A stretch of 64,000 nt of DNA from Agelas oroides. Taxonomy: Eukaryota > Porifera > Demospongiae > Agelasida > Agelasidae. The notes under the pieces were generated by a model. The model was not told the origin of the DNA. It made no database searches and worked only from the letters and a program-made list of their open reading frames with translations. Location of the stretch: NCBI GenBank assembly GCA_949130485.1, contig OX422197.1:5992193-6056192 (forward strand), in the 5' to 3' direction. Of the stretch, positions 49,001-62,600 are shown one piece after another; positions within the stretch are counted from its first letter, which is position 1; the number at the start of each line of letters is the position of its first letter. The position numbers and the translations under genes are program-made.

Positions 49001-52000
49001 ATGCTCCCAGCCCCAGTGGGAAGCACGCCCGCTGGTGGACGAAGGTTTACGGGTCAGGCATTCGAGACCTCAAGATCCTTCACCAGTCTGGAAAGAGCAA
49101 CCTTTGTGCTGATGCACTTTCCCGTAGTCCAGTTGGCTCAGCACCAGAGGAAGGATTGGGAGAAGCCGAACTCCAAGTGGCTGTGGTCTCGTCCTCATTT
49201 GCCCAATGTGATCTCCCTGCTCTATTGAACGCCGAGCAGTTGGCCGAAGGGTCCCTGATCTCATATCGAGAGGAGCAGCTTAAGGATCCGTCACTAGCCA
49301 GCCTGATCCTCTACTTGGAGGATGGCAGATTGCCAGATCGCGACGAAGAAGCTCGAAAAATCCTTCTGCAGAGATCACAGTTTGTGATGTCTGGGAATGT
49401 TCTCCACCTAGTGGATTCGAAGAGAAAGCATCGCCTAAGGGTCACTGTTCCCCAACACCTGACTAAACAGTTGTTAGATGTGAGCCATCGAGGTCCCAAT
49501 GGAGGACATTTCTCTGTAAGCCGCACTTACAAGAGCCTGGCAGACAAGTGCTGGTGGGAAGGAATGTACGGTGCTACTCAGCAATTTGTTAAGAACTGTC
49601 CTGAATGTGCCATAGTTTCAGGCACAGGACAGCACCTACCACCACCACTCCATCCCATTCCTGTGAAACGTCCATTCCAAATAGTTGGCGTTGATGTGAT
49701 GGACCTGCCTGTAACTTCCAACGGCAACAAACATGTTGTGGTCTTTCAGGACTATCTAACAAAATGGCCGATGGTATATGCCATACCTGATCAGAAGACC
49801 CATAGGATTGCTCGTATCCTTGTTGATGAGATAGTACCTTTCTACGGTGTCCCAGAGTGTTTACTCTCCGATAGAGGAACTAACCTACTCTCGCATTTAA
49901 TGCGGGACCTCTGTCAGATGCTCGGAATAAAGAAACTTAACACTACCGCTTACCATCCAGAATGCGACGGTATGGTCGAAAGATTTAACCGTACGCTCAA
50001 GTCAATTCTACGCAAACACGCAGCCCGTTTTGGGAAGCAATGGGACAGATACTTATCTGGAATACTGTACTCCTACAGGAACACACCTCATGAGAGCACG
50101 GGAGAGAAGCCCTCATACTTGCTCTTTGGTACTGACTTACGGTCTCCCGCTGAAGCAGCTTATCTTCCACCCTCAGAACTAACCTGGACTACACCTGAAG
50201 ACTATCGGGAAGAAGTTGTCATGACATTGTCGTCAGCCCGCTCCCTAGCTGCAGCATCTATTGAGGAAGCTCAAAAGAAGTACAAGCGGTATTATGACCG
50301 TAAGGCCAAGCAGCAACGGTTTAAGATTGGAGACCAGGTACTTGTCCGCTTCCCCAGAGAAGAACAAGGGAAACAACGCAAGTTGTCCAGGCCCTGGCAC
50401 GGTCCCTACCAAATCACATCACGAGATGATCCCGATGTTTCTGTCGTAAAGTCCTACTTCCCTGAGGAAGGAGCTATTCGAATTCACCAGAAGAGAGTTT
50501 GTCACTGCCCGCCTGGATTTCCCCCAGGATATTATTGGTACGGTGCTAACCGACACTCAGAAGGGAACCTGCCCAAGTGGGTTGAGAGACTGGCTAATGA
50601 TGCGGTAGCCGTGTCAGACACCTCTCAACATGTGTTAGAACCCACCAACAATCTGGAAGCTGAGCAAGAAGCAGTGGATAAGTTCACTGGAACTCACAAT
50701 GACCCTGCAGTTGAAGAGGATGTGGCTACGCTCTTTGAGCCAATCGAGCAGCCAACCCGCGCTAACTCCAAGTACTCCCTCAGAGACCACGTTACCCCTC
50801 CTAACCGGTTGTATAACACCTCACTCGGGCGAGCTCGATTTGAGGGGGGAGTGATGTAAGGAAGTGAGAACTCATGGACTTGAGAACTTAACTGTTATTA
50901 GTTGTCTATCATTCTTTATTGTATTCTGCTTATTATGCACGCATGCATATTAGTTGAGATGACGTCATGATGGAACAGAGATAAATGGTTGGCACATGTG
51001 AATACCAAAAGAAGAACTTTACACTTACTGTATGCATAGTTGCGAACTGATAACTAATTTACGTGCCAAAAAAGTGCTGTGTCATCGTGTTGAAGTAGTC
51101 AAGAATTTCCGGTGTTGCAACCACAGATTGTGCTTTCTGCAACGTGATTGGCGCGAGTGAAATTCCTCGCCGAAAGCAATCAACTTAATGAAGCCCGAGG
51201 AATCGGCTGAAGGTCACCAGACCCTTTTTTCCTCGTGAGAGGGCGGGGTCTGGGCACGAGACTAATGTAACAGTGGATCACATCCCATGATGACGGCCTG
51301 ACATGTAGAGCGACTCATGGAGAATTTTGTTATTTTCTTCAGTTGAAGGTACTTTGTCCAATACTTGGCTAGATATAAGTAGTGGCCTCATTCCAAGGCC
51401 CCTCCCAGCTTTCTGTCGCTCGTGTATGGGAAGAGCCTGGGAACGAGGCTATACAAGTAGTATACCAATATCACATTACTTACTGGTAATATAAATACCA
51501 GGACAGTGAAAGTTGATATTTTCCCAGTTCTAAACTGAAGAAACAACTCTACCAATAATCTTGTTCCTAGACCATCTTTTTTGTGTGCACACTGCAGCCT
51601 CATCAAAAAACAGATTCTGGACACTTTCACTAGGAAAACTAGAGCCAGTTGACATACAGTGGTCAGTGGTGATGTATAAATATAATACCCCCCCAGAGGT
51701 CGAAATAAGATTTATTGATTGTCTGGTCACTATGTCCTAGTACTTTTGATGTTGAGCGGTTATTTACAATCAGTCTGGACGTGCTTGTCACAGTCATCCA
51801 ATTTAGTGTATACCTGTACATTCACTTACAATAAATAAAACAACAACAGTGTATATATAACATTTAGCCCGACATGCATGCGTGGAAATCAACCACGTGG
51901 TTACGACAGAAATTCAGTCGTGTTGATTCAATATGTAAAATCTTGTAAATTTGCTAAGTGACCCATTGATAGCTACGCTTAGCTTGGGTGAAAATAAACC

Positions 52001-55000
52001 TACTTTACGCTGGAAATAGTCAGAAGAGAAGCCAGTAAAGTCTGAACAAGATACAACGGTGGAAAAACCGGTAGCTACTCGACATTGCATGCCACGCTGC
52101 GCAGTGTTCATGAAAAGGAGGCGTGAAACGACATACTGAGTGCGCGACCGAGCTTGCGCTGTCACTTACGAAAGGTAGCGTACTTGAGGTGTAGTTTCTT
52201 GGTACTGTCCGCCTCGACTTGTCTCTACTGGAAGTGATCCATGCCTGTAGGGTGGGGCTTGTGAGACTAGGAACGGTCGGTCATGCCTACTGACCACCTG
52301 TATTTATGGTCGGTCACTGTAATAAAATGCACGGAATTTGACCGATGACCGCATGTAATTTCGACCTCTGCCCCCCCCCCCCCACAAGCAATCTGATTGG
52401 TGTGACAATATGCCAATAGGCTTTTATAATTAGTTTTCCTATGAAAGTGTCCAGACTCTTTTCTTTTTCGACAGAGCTGCAGGGCACGTGGTCTGGGGAT
52501 GAGGCTACTCTGCTGAAGTATACTTACTTCTCTCCATGTTGGTTTCAGCTCTTAGCCAGCGCCACAGAGAGGGAAGAGTCTCGTCATTGACAAGGTTTGG
52601 GTACCTGGGTGGATGATATTCGTTCAAGGAGTTTATAGTGCTCCGCCAAAAAGCCTAATGCTTCCTGTTCAGTGGCTAAATGTACCCAGACTGATAGTTC
52701 ATCCTATGCCACATCCAGTAAGTATCAAGTTGGTTGTCATACTCAAAAAAGGTACATGCGCACTAGACCATTTCATTTCTGACTTTTGACTGCCTTAGTT
52801 TAGAGAGCTGTCAAACTATAGGCCAGATGCTAAACAACATACCGGAAACTGTTGACAAGGACAAGGGTACTGATATCTAGGCGTGCTGAGGATGGCAGGA
52901 GCAATTGGAACATGCCCACTATAGTGCACAGGCATAACTATTGAACTTGAACCCAAGACTAGGTACGAGGCTGTACTGATGACACACTTCAGACTGCACA
53001 CCTGTTTTGGAGCAGCTTGATCAGGAGAAAGTTGGCCCTGTTTGTGGTTATGTCTCCATTCCTGCAGGTTGCAAAATATTCCATATACCAGATATATAGC
53101 CTCATTCCCAACCTCCCCCCACCCCCTACCTAGACACACAGAGTTTGATTGCATTGCTGAGCTCAAAGTCAAAGTGCCATATTCCCAAACTTCTGTTAAG
53201 GGTGGGGCTCATTATGTGTTTTGTAGATATATGAGATATTCATGCATGTACTAAGCACATGTGAACCATGCACAGATTGGGAGTTCAGCAAATATGGCAC
53301 TTCAATACAGCGATATGATTGAAATGTGCAACAGAATAATCTACTCGGGATTGTTACACATCATCTATAAGAGAGTCTATTTTGTTGCAACTCACATGGA
53401 CATCATTTCATCATAGCACCTGCGAACTAGCAACACTGGGCCCTGGTATCTGACAGGAAGGAGAAGGGAGGAAAGGGGAGGGGGAGGAGGGGGGAGGAAG
53501 GGAGGAGGGGAGAGGAAGGGAGGAGAGGATATGGGGAACGAGGGGGAGAGAGGAAAGGAGGAGAAGAAAGTGGAGAGGAAAGTGGAGACCATCAGGGAAG
53601 GTAGGATAATCTTCTTATCATCTGCTTAGCCTCATTTCCAGCCCCTCTCCTCTAAGGAGCCTGGAAGCGAGGACACTACTGCTCGTTTCCAGCCCCTCTC
53701 CTCTAGGGAGCCTGGAAGCGAGGATACTACTGCTATCTGCTGTATCTCAGCACAAGAGAATATCTGTCCCTGCGGCTCTCTTCACATGTGCATGCAACAA
53801 ACATTACTTGCATAGCTGTTCAGCAATGTTCAAGTCGTAATACTCCTTCACCATACCATGAGAGAAGTCAACTGCAAGAAACATACAAACAGGAAATAAA
53901 CCTCACGCTCACCAACTAAATTTGGCTGTCTTGCAGAATCCAAGTTGGTTTCTCACTATCACAATCCCACACCCTGGGCCCCTCTACTGCAGCATTTGTT
54001 ACTTGCAGTTACTAAATTAGGGCAAGTAGTGCAACCAGCAAAGCTGGGTGGAGAGCTGGGTACAAGGCTAGCTAGCATTGATCAACGGGCATTCTGCAGA
54101 AATCTCTAATAATCTCTGCAATACAAACGAAACACTATTTCTGACACTTGGCTGCCATGTAGAGCACGTACACAGAAACGGATGCACTCTGGATTGAACA
54201 AGGGGGAAGAGATCATCAAATGTTGCGTCCAGAATCTGGAGAACAGAAGATATTTAGCCAGTAAAACAAAAACATTACGAGAGGATAGCAGTAACACATT
54301 TGACTTGTTAGCATATTTAGAACTTCGGGATTGAAGTTCACCCTTCTCATAAGCTATAAGATGCAACTACCATTATTCATAACCTATAGTGTTTCTAGTA
54401 CTTTGTTGTTGTGGGGTCAATTAGCAACTGTGTGTAAATGTTTACTTTGTTGTTGTGGGGTCAATTAGCAACTGTGTGTAAATGTTTAGAATGTTGTTGT
54501 GGGGTCAATTAGCAACTGTGTGTAAATGTTTACTTTGTTGTTGTGGGGTCAATTAGCAACTGTGTGTAAATGTTTAGAATGTTAACTTGGTGTATAAAGA
54601 ATCCGTGAAGCACACATCCTTCAAGTCTAGATGTTATACAAAGTCATTCCCTCTGCAGGACGCATTTTGGCAAAGATACGGCAGCAGGACGACAGAAGAC
54701 TTGCATGCTCAGTAGCAACAGAGTGACACACTTCTCGTAACCACGTCCATGAGCAGGAAAGACAAAGAGAGGCCCCAGCATCATTACAGGGAGACTTCTC
54801 AAAAAGTTAATTTGCCACATGTAACTCCTGGAATTTGTCTCTGTACTATGCTCCACCATTTTCACACTGTCACATGCTGTCACAAAAGACCAAGCCATTT
54901 ACACATGCTCTGTATGAGGCACGATGCACATGCATATAATACCTAAGGGGACACTTCCAAACTATTTTTAAAAAATTAACATCATTATGACGCTAAGGGG

Positions 55001-58000
55001 GGGAGGGGGTTAGGGCCATGACGCTAATTTTAGCATGAACTTCGAACCATCCTTTTTAATAATATAGACTGTCCTTCAGCTACTTTTGCCATGACGCTAA
55101 GAGGGGGGGGGGGGGAGGGGGTCCAAGACTTAACGTCATAATGATGCTAATTTTTTAAAAATAGTTTGGAAGTGTCCCCAAAGAATAGCAAGCCTCGTTC
55201 CCAGGCCTCCCCCGTTTTTTTTTTTTTACCCTAAATAGCCGATGGCCTGCATGAACTTCAGGGAAGTCCCTGATGAGCAACCTACGCTTTATCTGATCAC
55301 TGCTACCAGGGAATGTCATTAGGCTTCCCCTCCCACTCTAAAGTGGGCGGGCTTCAGGTCATGAATATTGACAGTGGCTACTTAGCAGCCTCGTGGCCAC
55401 ACGTACAATGTGTGCCTGTGGCACAAAATGCTGTGTGCTCCTGGCCACACGTACAATGGCCTGTGCCTGTGGCACAAAATGTTGTGTGCTCCTGGTAACA
55501 TTAGTGGCAGTGGTGGCCTACTTTGGCCTTCAAAGGACAAGAGTGAGCTTTGAATTCTCTATTCCTGACATCAAGAGTGACCCACAGACGGTGTTCGAGG
55601 TGTTCAGGGATCCCAGGAAGCTTCCAGCCCTCAACCCACTCATGGATGAAGATACCCACACTGTTGAGATAGTGAGCACCACAGAACAGGAGGGGGGAGT
55701 GAAGGTGGTACAGTTTACTGTGCCAATCTTCTGGAAGCTTCTGGTGTCTGTCACGTGGACTATAGACCCTGTTGCACTGTCCATAGACTCAGATGTATTA
55801 GTACCCTTTGGCATACTAAGTGTTGCCCACGAGAAGTGGACGTTTGAACTAGAGAAGTCAGAGGGAGGGGGCGTCCGCACAGTAATGACAGAATCGACCA
55901 CATTCACTCTACCACGCATGTTGGCTTTTGTGGCCGATATATTCAAGAGTGTTCATTTTGAAATGGCACACACGGTGAAGAAGATTGCTGAGAGCAGACA
56001 AAAGAAACAGTGACAGAGTTGCTGTGTATAGTTTCTAGCCTTGTTCCCAGACTGTCCACTTTCATAGCTTGCAGTGAGTTGGGTGGGAGAGGGAACGAGG
56101 CTATTTAATAGTCACTGGAGTTATTGCTATTGTACATGTATGTGTCGTTTCATAGTCTGTGAACGTTGTGTCAAGTGGCGAGTGTTAATATCATTTTTAT
56201 TACATACCTTCTGCACGCGAATTTTATGTGGAACTGAACACAGTTTATAGTTAAATGAGTGGGGTACTTATGTTTAAAATGGGTGGGGCAGTTACAGCTA
56301 AGTGGGTTACTTGATATATATACTCAGAAAGAGCAATTCTAATAGGCTGTAAGTACAGTGGCATCCCTTCAGGACTGCAAGCCTCACCAAGCTGAAACGA
56401 ACAGCCTAAAAGAACAGACAGACAGACAGACAGGTACTTACCACTGCCCCAATGTTGGGGTATCCCATAGCAGCACAGGTAGCAGCGTAGCCTCCTGTAT
56501 AAAGTCAAACACACCACATGGAGTGTGTGTGTCCAAAAGTTTAACTATGAATACCATAGAAAAGATTTATGAAAAAAATTATTTAAGAAAAGATTTTACA
56601 TACAGTTCCCTATTACGGCCACTCCCTTATTATGGCCATTGACTGTTTTAGCGCTTTCCAGAACATTCAGCGATTTCACTATTCCTGCACATGCATAGTA
56701 ATGCCAAGGTAACACAGTGCACACATTTTCTGGTCTCAGAGAAATATTGCTTGAAAGCCGTTGGTGCACTTGTGTCACTGATGATATTCATGTGACAGGG
56801 CCCTGGTAAATCTGGAGGTGATATCACTTTGTTAAGCTGAGAAAGAACAGGGCATTGAATTGTAAACAATTCTGTTCATTGCATATATATGTGTGTTATG
56901 ACAGAAGGGGCTCTGGCTCCTGCGCTGGCTCAGAATGTCGTAAGACCATCAAATTGCATGATCATCCCAGTAGCCTGGGGTCCATTCTGGGGTTAAATTG
57001 TTTGTAAATTTTACCCTTTGATTCCTCAGCCCAAGGTGGCCATAATAAGTGACAGTCCTGTATTATGGCCACCTTGAACCATCGGTATTGAATGACCCTG
57101 CTTCGTTTGATCAGACCAAGCTACAAGACAAGACTGCCACCTGTAGACGGACAAAGGTTACTTGTTAAATACAAATTAATGTTTATAGTAAATGTGTGTG
57201 TGCAAAATACAAGAAAGTAGTCAAAATGTGGCCATAATTGGGGAATTATGTTAAGTATGAATATCATAGAAAAGATTTAAGTATGAATACCATAAAATTG
57301 ATTTTAATCTTGCTTGGTTAGTATAAAGCTAATGAGAGACAACAGTATGTACACTTGTGCTAGTACTCAACTGGCAGACTCTACTCAATATTCATTTGTC
57401 AGCTATAAATAGTGTAGGATTAGCACTCTCAGTGCTGGCTATGTCATGTGGATACTTCGCATCCTCATAGTGGTTATGAATTAGACTTGTAAATCTAAAC
57501 TGCCGGGTTCGAATCCCGGAGTGATTACTTCCACAGACGCAATCCAGCACTTTTCCTTTTTTTTCTGTTTTGTCTAACAACACGAACCCATTCTTCAGTG
57601 TGTAGTGAAGAAAACACGCCAAATAAAATGAAAAACATTTTTTGTTAATAACAGCTACACATACCATAATATATTAATAGCTATATCCCTTCCTGGGAAG
57701 TAGTCATTTCACAAACGTAGCCTGACACCAATATCCAGGGAGGGACATAACAATATATAACCTTTATATGACCTGTTACCTTGGCAACACCACCGTAAAA
57801 GAGAGCTGTAAGCAACATTCTTACGTGTTGCCTAGGTAATGGTAATATATACATGTATTTATTCATAACTACTTCCGTTGATTAGACAAAATATGTAGTA
57901 CATGCAGTAATACATGTAGTGAGCAAGGAACCAATTTATGAAGATGGTACATCAGACTGATTTCTGCCTTACCAATAGACCATGCTAGGAGAATGATGTC

Positions 58001-59646
58001 CTCAAAAGCAAATCCCAGTTCGCTAACAGAGTACCTCACCACCACGTCAACGGCATTGAACTCATTTGAGGGGAAGGGCAGCCCCTGTAACCATGACGAC
58101 ATAAACATAACAGACTTGCTTCATAGCTTCACATGAACTAAAATCGCACTGAAAATGCTGGGCAGATCTGGTCATGTGTATGCATGAAATAGCAGTCCCA
58201 ATCTCCCGGTCACCCCAGCGCAGCTGATGAGGCCTGGTATTGGCCGGAACGCATCCTGCGCAGTGCGTGACTTTGTATAACATCTAGGCCTATTTTATAA
58301 GGGAGATGGATTGTTCATGACATCAGGTAGACAGAGGGTCAGGGTCTTGAACAATAGAACTGTGTTGATGCAACCTTTGTGTGTGAACGCTCTGGCTTCC
58401 AGCCCTTGAACAGGCAATACAAGATCAAGCATCATCAAGCCTTGTCCCGTGTGTTTACTGTCTGTCTGCCTGGTCACATGTATGATATCCAGCAGACGGA
58501 GAGCAGACACAGGGACAGTGCCTGACCATAATTTCGTCGCACTGTCCCTCGTGTGTCCGCTCTCCATCTGCTGGATATCATACATGAAATTATGGTCAGG
58601 CACTGTCCCTCGTGTGTTCGCTCTCCGTCTGCTGGATATCATACATGTGACCAGGCACTGTCCCTCGTGTGTCTGCTCTCCGTCTGCTGGATATCGTGCA
58701 TGTGACCAGGCACTGTCCCTCGTGTGTTCGCTCTCCGTCTGCTGGATATCGTGCATGTGACCAGGCACTGTCCCTCGTGTGTTCGCTCTCCGTCTGCTGG
58801 ATATCATACATGTGACCAGGCACTGTCCCTCGTGTGTCTGCTCTCCGTCTGCTGGATATCATGCATGTGACCAGATCCATTTCCTCTTACTGCACAGCTC
58901 AAAGTAGGCTCATTCTTTCACACACACACAAAATAAAAAAAGAGCCTGGGTACGAGGCTACCATGGCTTACAGAGGAGTCTCCAAATCCAGGATGATTCC
59001 AGCCAATCACGGAGTAGCCAGCTGCGGAAATGGGAGCAGTAGTGAAATGTCTATGTCAGATACATGGTGATACTTGCTCTCATACTAGATTTGGTCTCTT
59101 ACCTCCAATTGGTATCTCCATCATTCCCAGTTCATAGAAACCAGCGTTACCTTCGCAGCAAATCACCTGGAATAGATGAGAGTTAGACAATGGAGAGCAA
59201 AGGTGGGGAGGAGACTGTGCTACACAATACACACAAAGGACAAAGGACAAACGTAAGGAGCTCCCCTAATGGGGATATGCCCCCCCAGACCAACTAAGGC
59301 TGGGACCCCTGTGCGCTACTTCAGGGAACACTGGGCCTAGCGCTAGACAAACTCCTGAAGCCGGGCCAAGCACTCGCAGGAGCACTGACTATGCCCCTCC
59401 ACTGTGGTGTGGGCACCCAAAGTCCCACCTGTACCTCAGTGGAATTAGGCACAGCCAATGGTCTTGTCCTTCCCCAGCCTAAGCCAGGTTCCCAATTTAC
59501 TATTTTACTTGGGCCTGGGTTGGGTGCCAAGTGGAGAAAGAAAGATGTTTTTTTTTTTTTTTTTTCTCCTGTGGTAACTGGTGGGACTTGAACCTGTGAT
59601 CTTTCGATTGACAGTCAAGTGCTTTAACCACTTGGCCACACAGTCA

Positions 59647-59695
<49 letters not shown>

Positions 59696-62600
59696 CCTCT
59701 CACAAGTTTGTTCCCCTTAGCATTGACGTCTGGGGAGCCCCTCCGGTCCACAAACATGCAGTCAATACGATTACCATCCACAGCCAGCAACCTTGCACGG
59801 TGGGCATCATACTGTGTGTGGTGACATGTAGGGAATGGTGGACAAGTGAGGGGCACAAACATGCCAGGGGTAGGGTGAGTGGGTGAGAGGGGGGAGGGGG
59901 TGAGTATGGATGTGTGGAGGATAAGGTGAGAAGGTAAAGGACAAGTGATGATCAATGTGCCAGGGTATAAGAGGTGAGGAAATGATGAGCACCTTTCTCT
60001 TGTAGCGAGCTCTTCCTGTGGACAAGCCATCAGCTGGATGGGAGGGAGATGGATAGCTATCATATCCACATAGTGTATGTGCACGTATTTACATACATGT
60101 ACTACATTGCAAAACTGTTGGGCGTCAAAATATTTTTAACCCCAAAATTTCTCAATCTAGGGCATTTCTGTTGCTTAGCAACTCATCGGCAGGCATATTC
60201 GTTACTGTCTCCACCTATAGATAATGAAATTCAGCTGCTTATTTGTTAACTAAATACGTACCCACAGCCAGGTTGTAGACAGCCAATGACCCAGGGTAGA
60301 TGAGTCTCCTGGCAACATAGTGGGCAGCCACAAACCTGAAGTGATAACAAAACAGAGTGGTATGGAACCAGGACAGAGAGTGGTTTGGAACCAGGACAGA
60401 GTGGTATGGAACCAGGACAGAAGTGGCTTGTAACAAGGAATGAAATAGCTTGGAACTAGAATGGAAGTGGTTAGGAATGAGCTACATGTATACCTGGCTG
60501 CAGTGATTGGAAGCCTAATGATTCTCTCCATGATCCCTCTCCTCCGGGCACTCATCAACCTACGGGGCCTGCAGACCAAGGAGGGACAGCAGATATTAAT
60601 AACATAATGTGAGATAAATAAGAAGAAAGTAAGAAAAACACACAATAGACATTTGTAAATGCACACTGTATAAACGTACCAGAGGGAGAGGGGGGGAGAG
60701 GGAGGGAGAGGGAGGGAGAGGGAGGGAGAGGGAGGGAGAGGGAGGGAGAGGGAGGGAGAGGGAGGGAGAGGGAGGGAGAGGGAGGGAGAGGGAGGGAGAG
60801 GGAGGGAGAGGGAGGGAGAGGGAGGGAGAGGGAGGGAGAGGGAGGGAGAGGGAGGGAGAGGGAGGGAGAGATGGATAGAGGGAGGGAGGGAGGGAGAGAT
60901 GGATAGAGGAAGGGAGGGAGGGAGAGATGGATAGAGGGAGGGGGGGAGGGAAGGAGGGAGGGGAGAGGGAGGGAAGGAGGGAGGGGGAGGGAGGGAAGGA
61001 GGGAGGGGGAGGGAAAGAGGGAGGGAGGGAAGGAGGGAGGGGGAGGGAGGGAAGGAGGGAGGGGGAGGGAAAGAGGGAGGGAGGGAAGGAGGGTGAGGAA
61101 GAAGCGGGGAAGAAGGGATGGGGAGAGGGAGGAAGAACTGGGGATGAAGAAGTAGATAGAGGGAGAAGTAGGGGGAGAGAGGAAGAGGGAGAGAGAGGAA
61201 GGGAGGGATGGCAGTGGTTCTCTTACTTGACAGTAGATTCATCATGACGGAAGGTCACTGGGTAGTTTGCCATATCAAAGTCAAACCCGCCAATGCCAGT
61301 AGTCTGGGCCTGAAAGCAAAGCAACATACTGATTCAGAGGCTTGGTGTTCAGTTACTAGTAGGCAGTAACAGAGATGAAAGTGCCAAGTCAGAGAGGAAT
61401 CCACATGATCACCAAGACTTTCTGAATACTAGTCAGATGCTCTTGCCACTAAGACATTGGGACCCCAGGCAGACAAGCTATAGCAACTTAGGCTTATGTC
61501 CTGACTCTCCGAGGAGGAAAGGAGGTTAAGGAGTTCCTCCTTAGGGGGTTAGGATGTGAGACTACTGGCAGCGTTGGCAACAGGCCCCCAACTGTGAGCG
61601 TTGGATCAAGTTCAAGCTGGATCATGGATTTATTTCTGACCCTCTCAGACTTCCGTCAATCTACATGGTGTATTGATTAACCTTGTATCCAGGCCCTTTC
61701 CGAATCCCTTTTAGTGAACTTGAGCCTGGGTACGAGGCTATGTGCGAGGCTACCTACTGATAGCACTCCACAGTGAGCCTCTCCAATACACTACTCAACC
61801 TATGACTGCACTACTACACTATATTAGGGAGGTACTGGTATGAGGCTGGAGCTGTACATACTAGCCTCGTACCCAGTCTCTTAGGGAGGCACTGGTATGA
61901 GACTGGAGCTGTACATGCTAGCCTCGTACCCAGTCTCTTAGGGAGGCACTGGTATGAGACTGGAGCTGTACATGCTAGCCTCGTACCCAGTCTCTTAGGG
62001 AGGCACTGGTATGAGACTGGAGCTGTACATGCTAGCCTCGTACCCAGTCTCTTAGGGAGGCACTGGTATGAGGCCGGAGCTGTGCCAGCCTCGTACCCAG
62101 TCTCTTAGGGAGGCACTGGTATGAGGCTGGAGCTGTACATGCTAGCCTCGTACCCAGTCTCTTAGGGAGGCACTGGTATGAGGCTGGAGCTGTACACACC
62201 TCCAAAGGGCCAATCTTGGTCTTGAGACCTCGAGCAGTGTTCCATGCCTTGAGAAAGTCAGTGTACGACTTGTTCTTGAACCTTCCCACACCTACATGTA
62301 CAAGAAATCGCACTCCATGAGTTGGTACAATTAGCAGCACAATACTACACGTGTTCTTTATGGAAGTGAACAGTATGTACTGATACAATTTCCACAGCAC
62401 TCGAGAGTCACACAAGGTTTTCATACACATGGCCATCCTCACCTCTCGCAACGTACGCCAGGGAAAAAGAAACTGGGATAAAGGCCAGGGACCGGAGAGC
62501 TGACAGCACCCCAGTGACTGAGGGCACTCCTGGAGAGGAGAGCCATATGAATGGTGGTGGCTACAAAGGTGACAACTGCATGTGCCCTGAAAAGGGTACT

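Larger units (their letters stand above)
44917..51023 (+). mobile_element. Complete Ty3/gypsy-type LTR retrotransposon
   Basis: 6107 bp: 169-bp LTRs at both ends, primer-binding site, one gag-pol frame, polypurine tract. A 4-bp duplication (ctta at 44913-44916 and 51024-51027) marks the insertion. The LTRs begin TG and end CA, and I saw no mismatch between them, so the insertion is recent. It lies antisense in an ABHD16 intron. The pol order (protease, reverse transcriptase, RNase H, integrase) identifies the Ty3/gypsy (Metaviridae-like) class. Confidence 0.96.
44828..51264. mobile_element. Older inverted-repeat element split by the LTR retrotransposon
   Basis: The left part (44828-44916) has tagtctcgtgcccatacccc and ctgattcctcgggcttcatt. 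The right part (51028-51264) ends with the inverse (aatgaagcccgaggaatcgg, then gggtctgggcacgagacta). A 7-bp direct repeat, atgtaac, flanks the pair at 44821-44827 and 51265-51271 and looks like its target-site duplication. Without the LTR element it would be about 325 bp long. Related to 19444-19772. Confidence 0.75.

Noticed and set aside
57450-57535. Functional tRNA-Thr gene
   Set aside because: The acceptor stem does not pair and the anticodon loop has the wrong size.
58295-58880. Frames of 90-170 codons with internal repeats resembling a repeat protein
   Set aside because: They exist on both strands of the 55-bp tandem array in an ABHD16 intron; the unit length (about 55) is not a multiple of three.
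60250-61245. 331-codon minus-strand frame
   Set aside because: Most of it is the GGGAGA array. Parts of three separate ABHD16 exons fall inside or near it by chance, and splice sites separate them.
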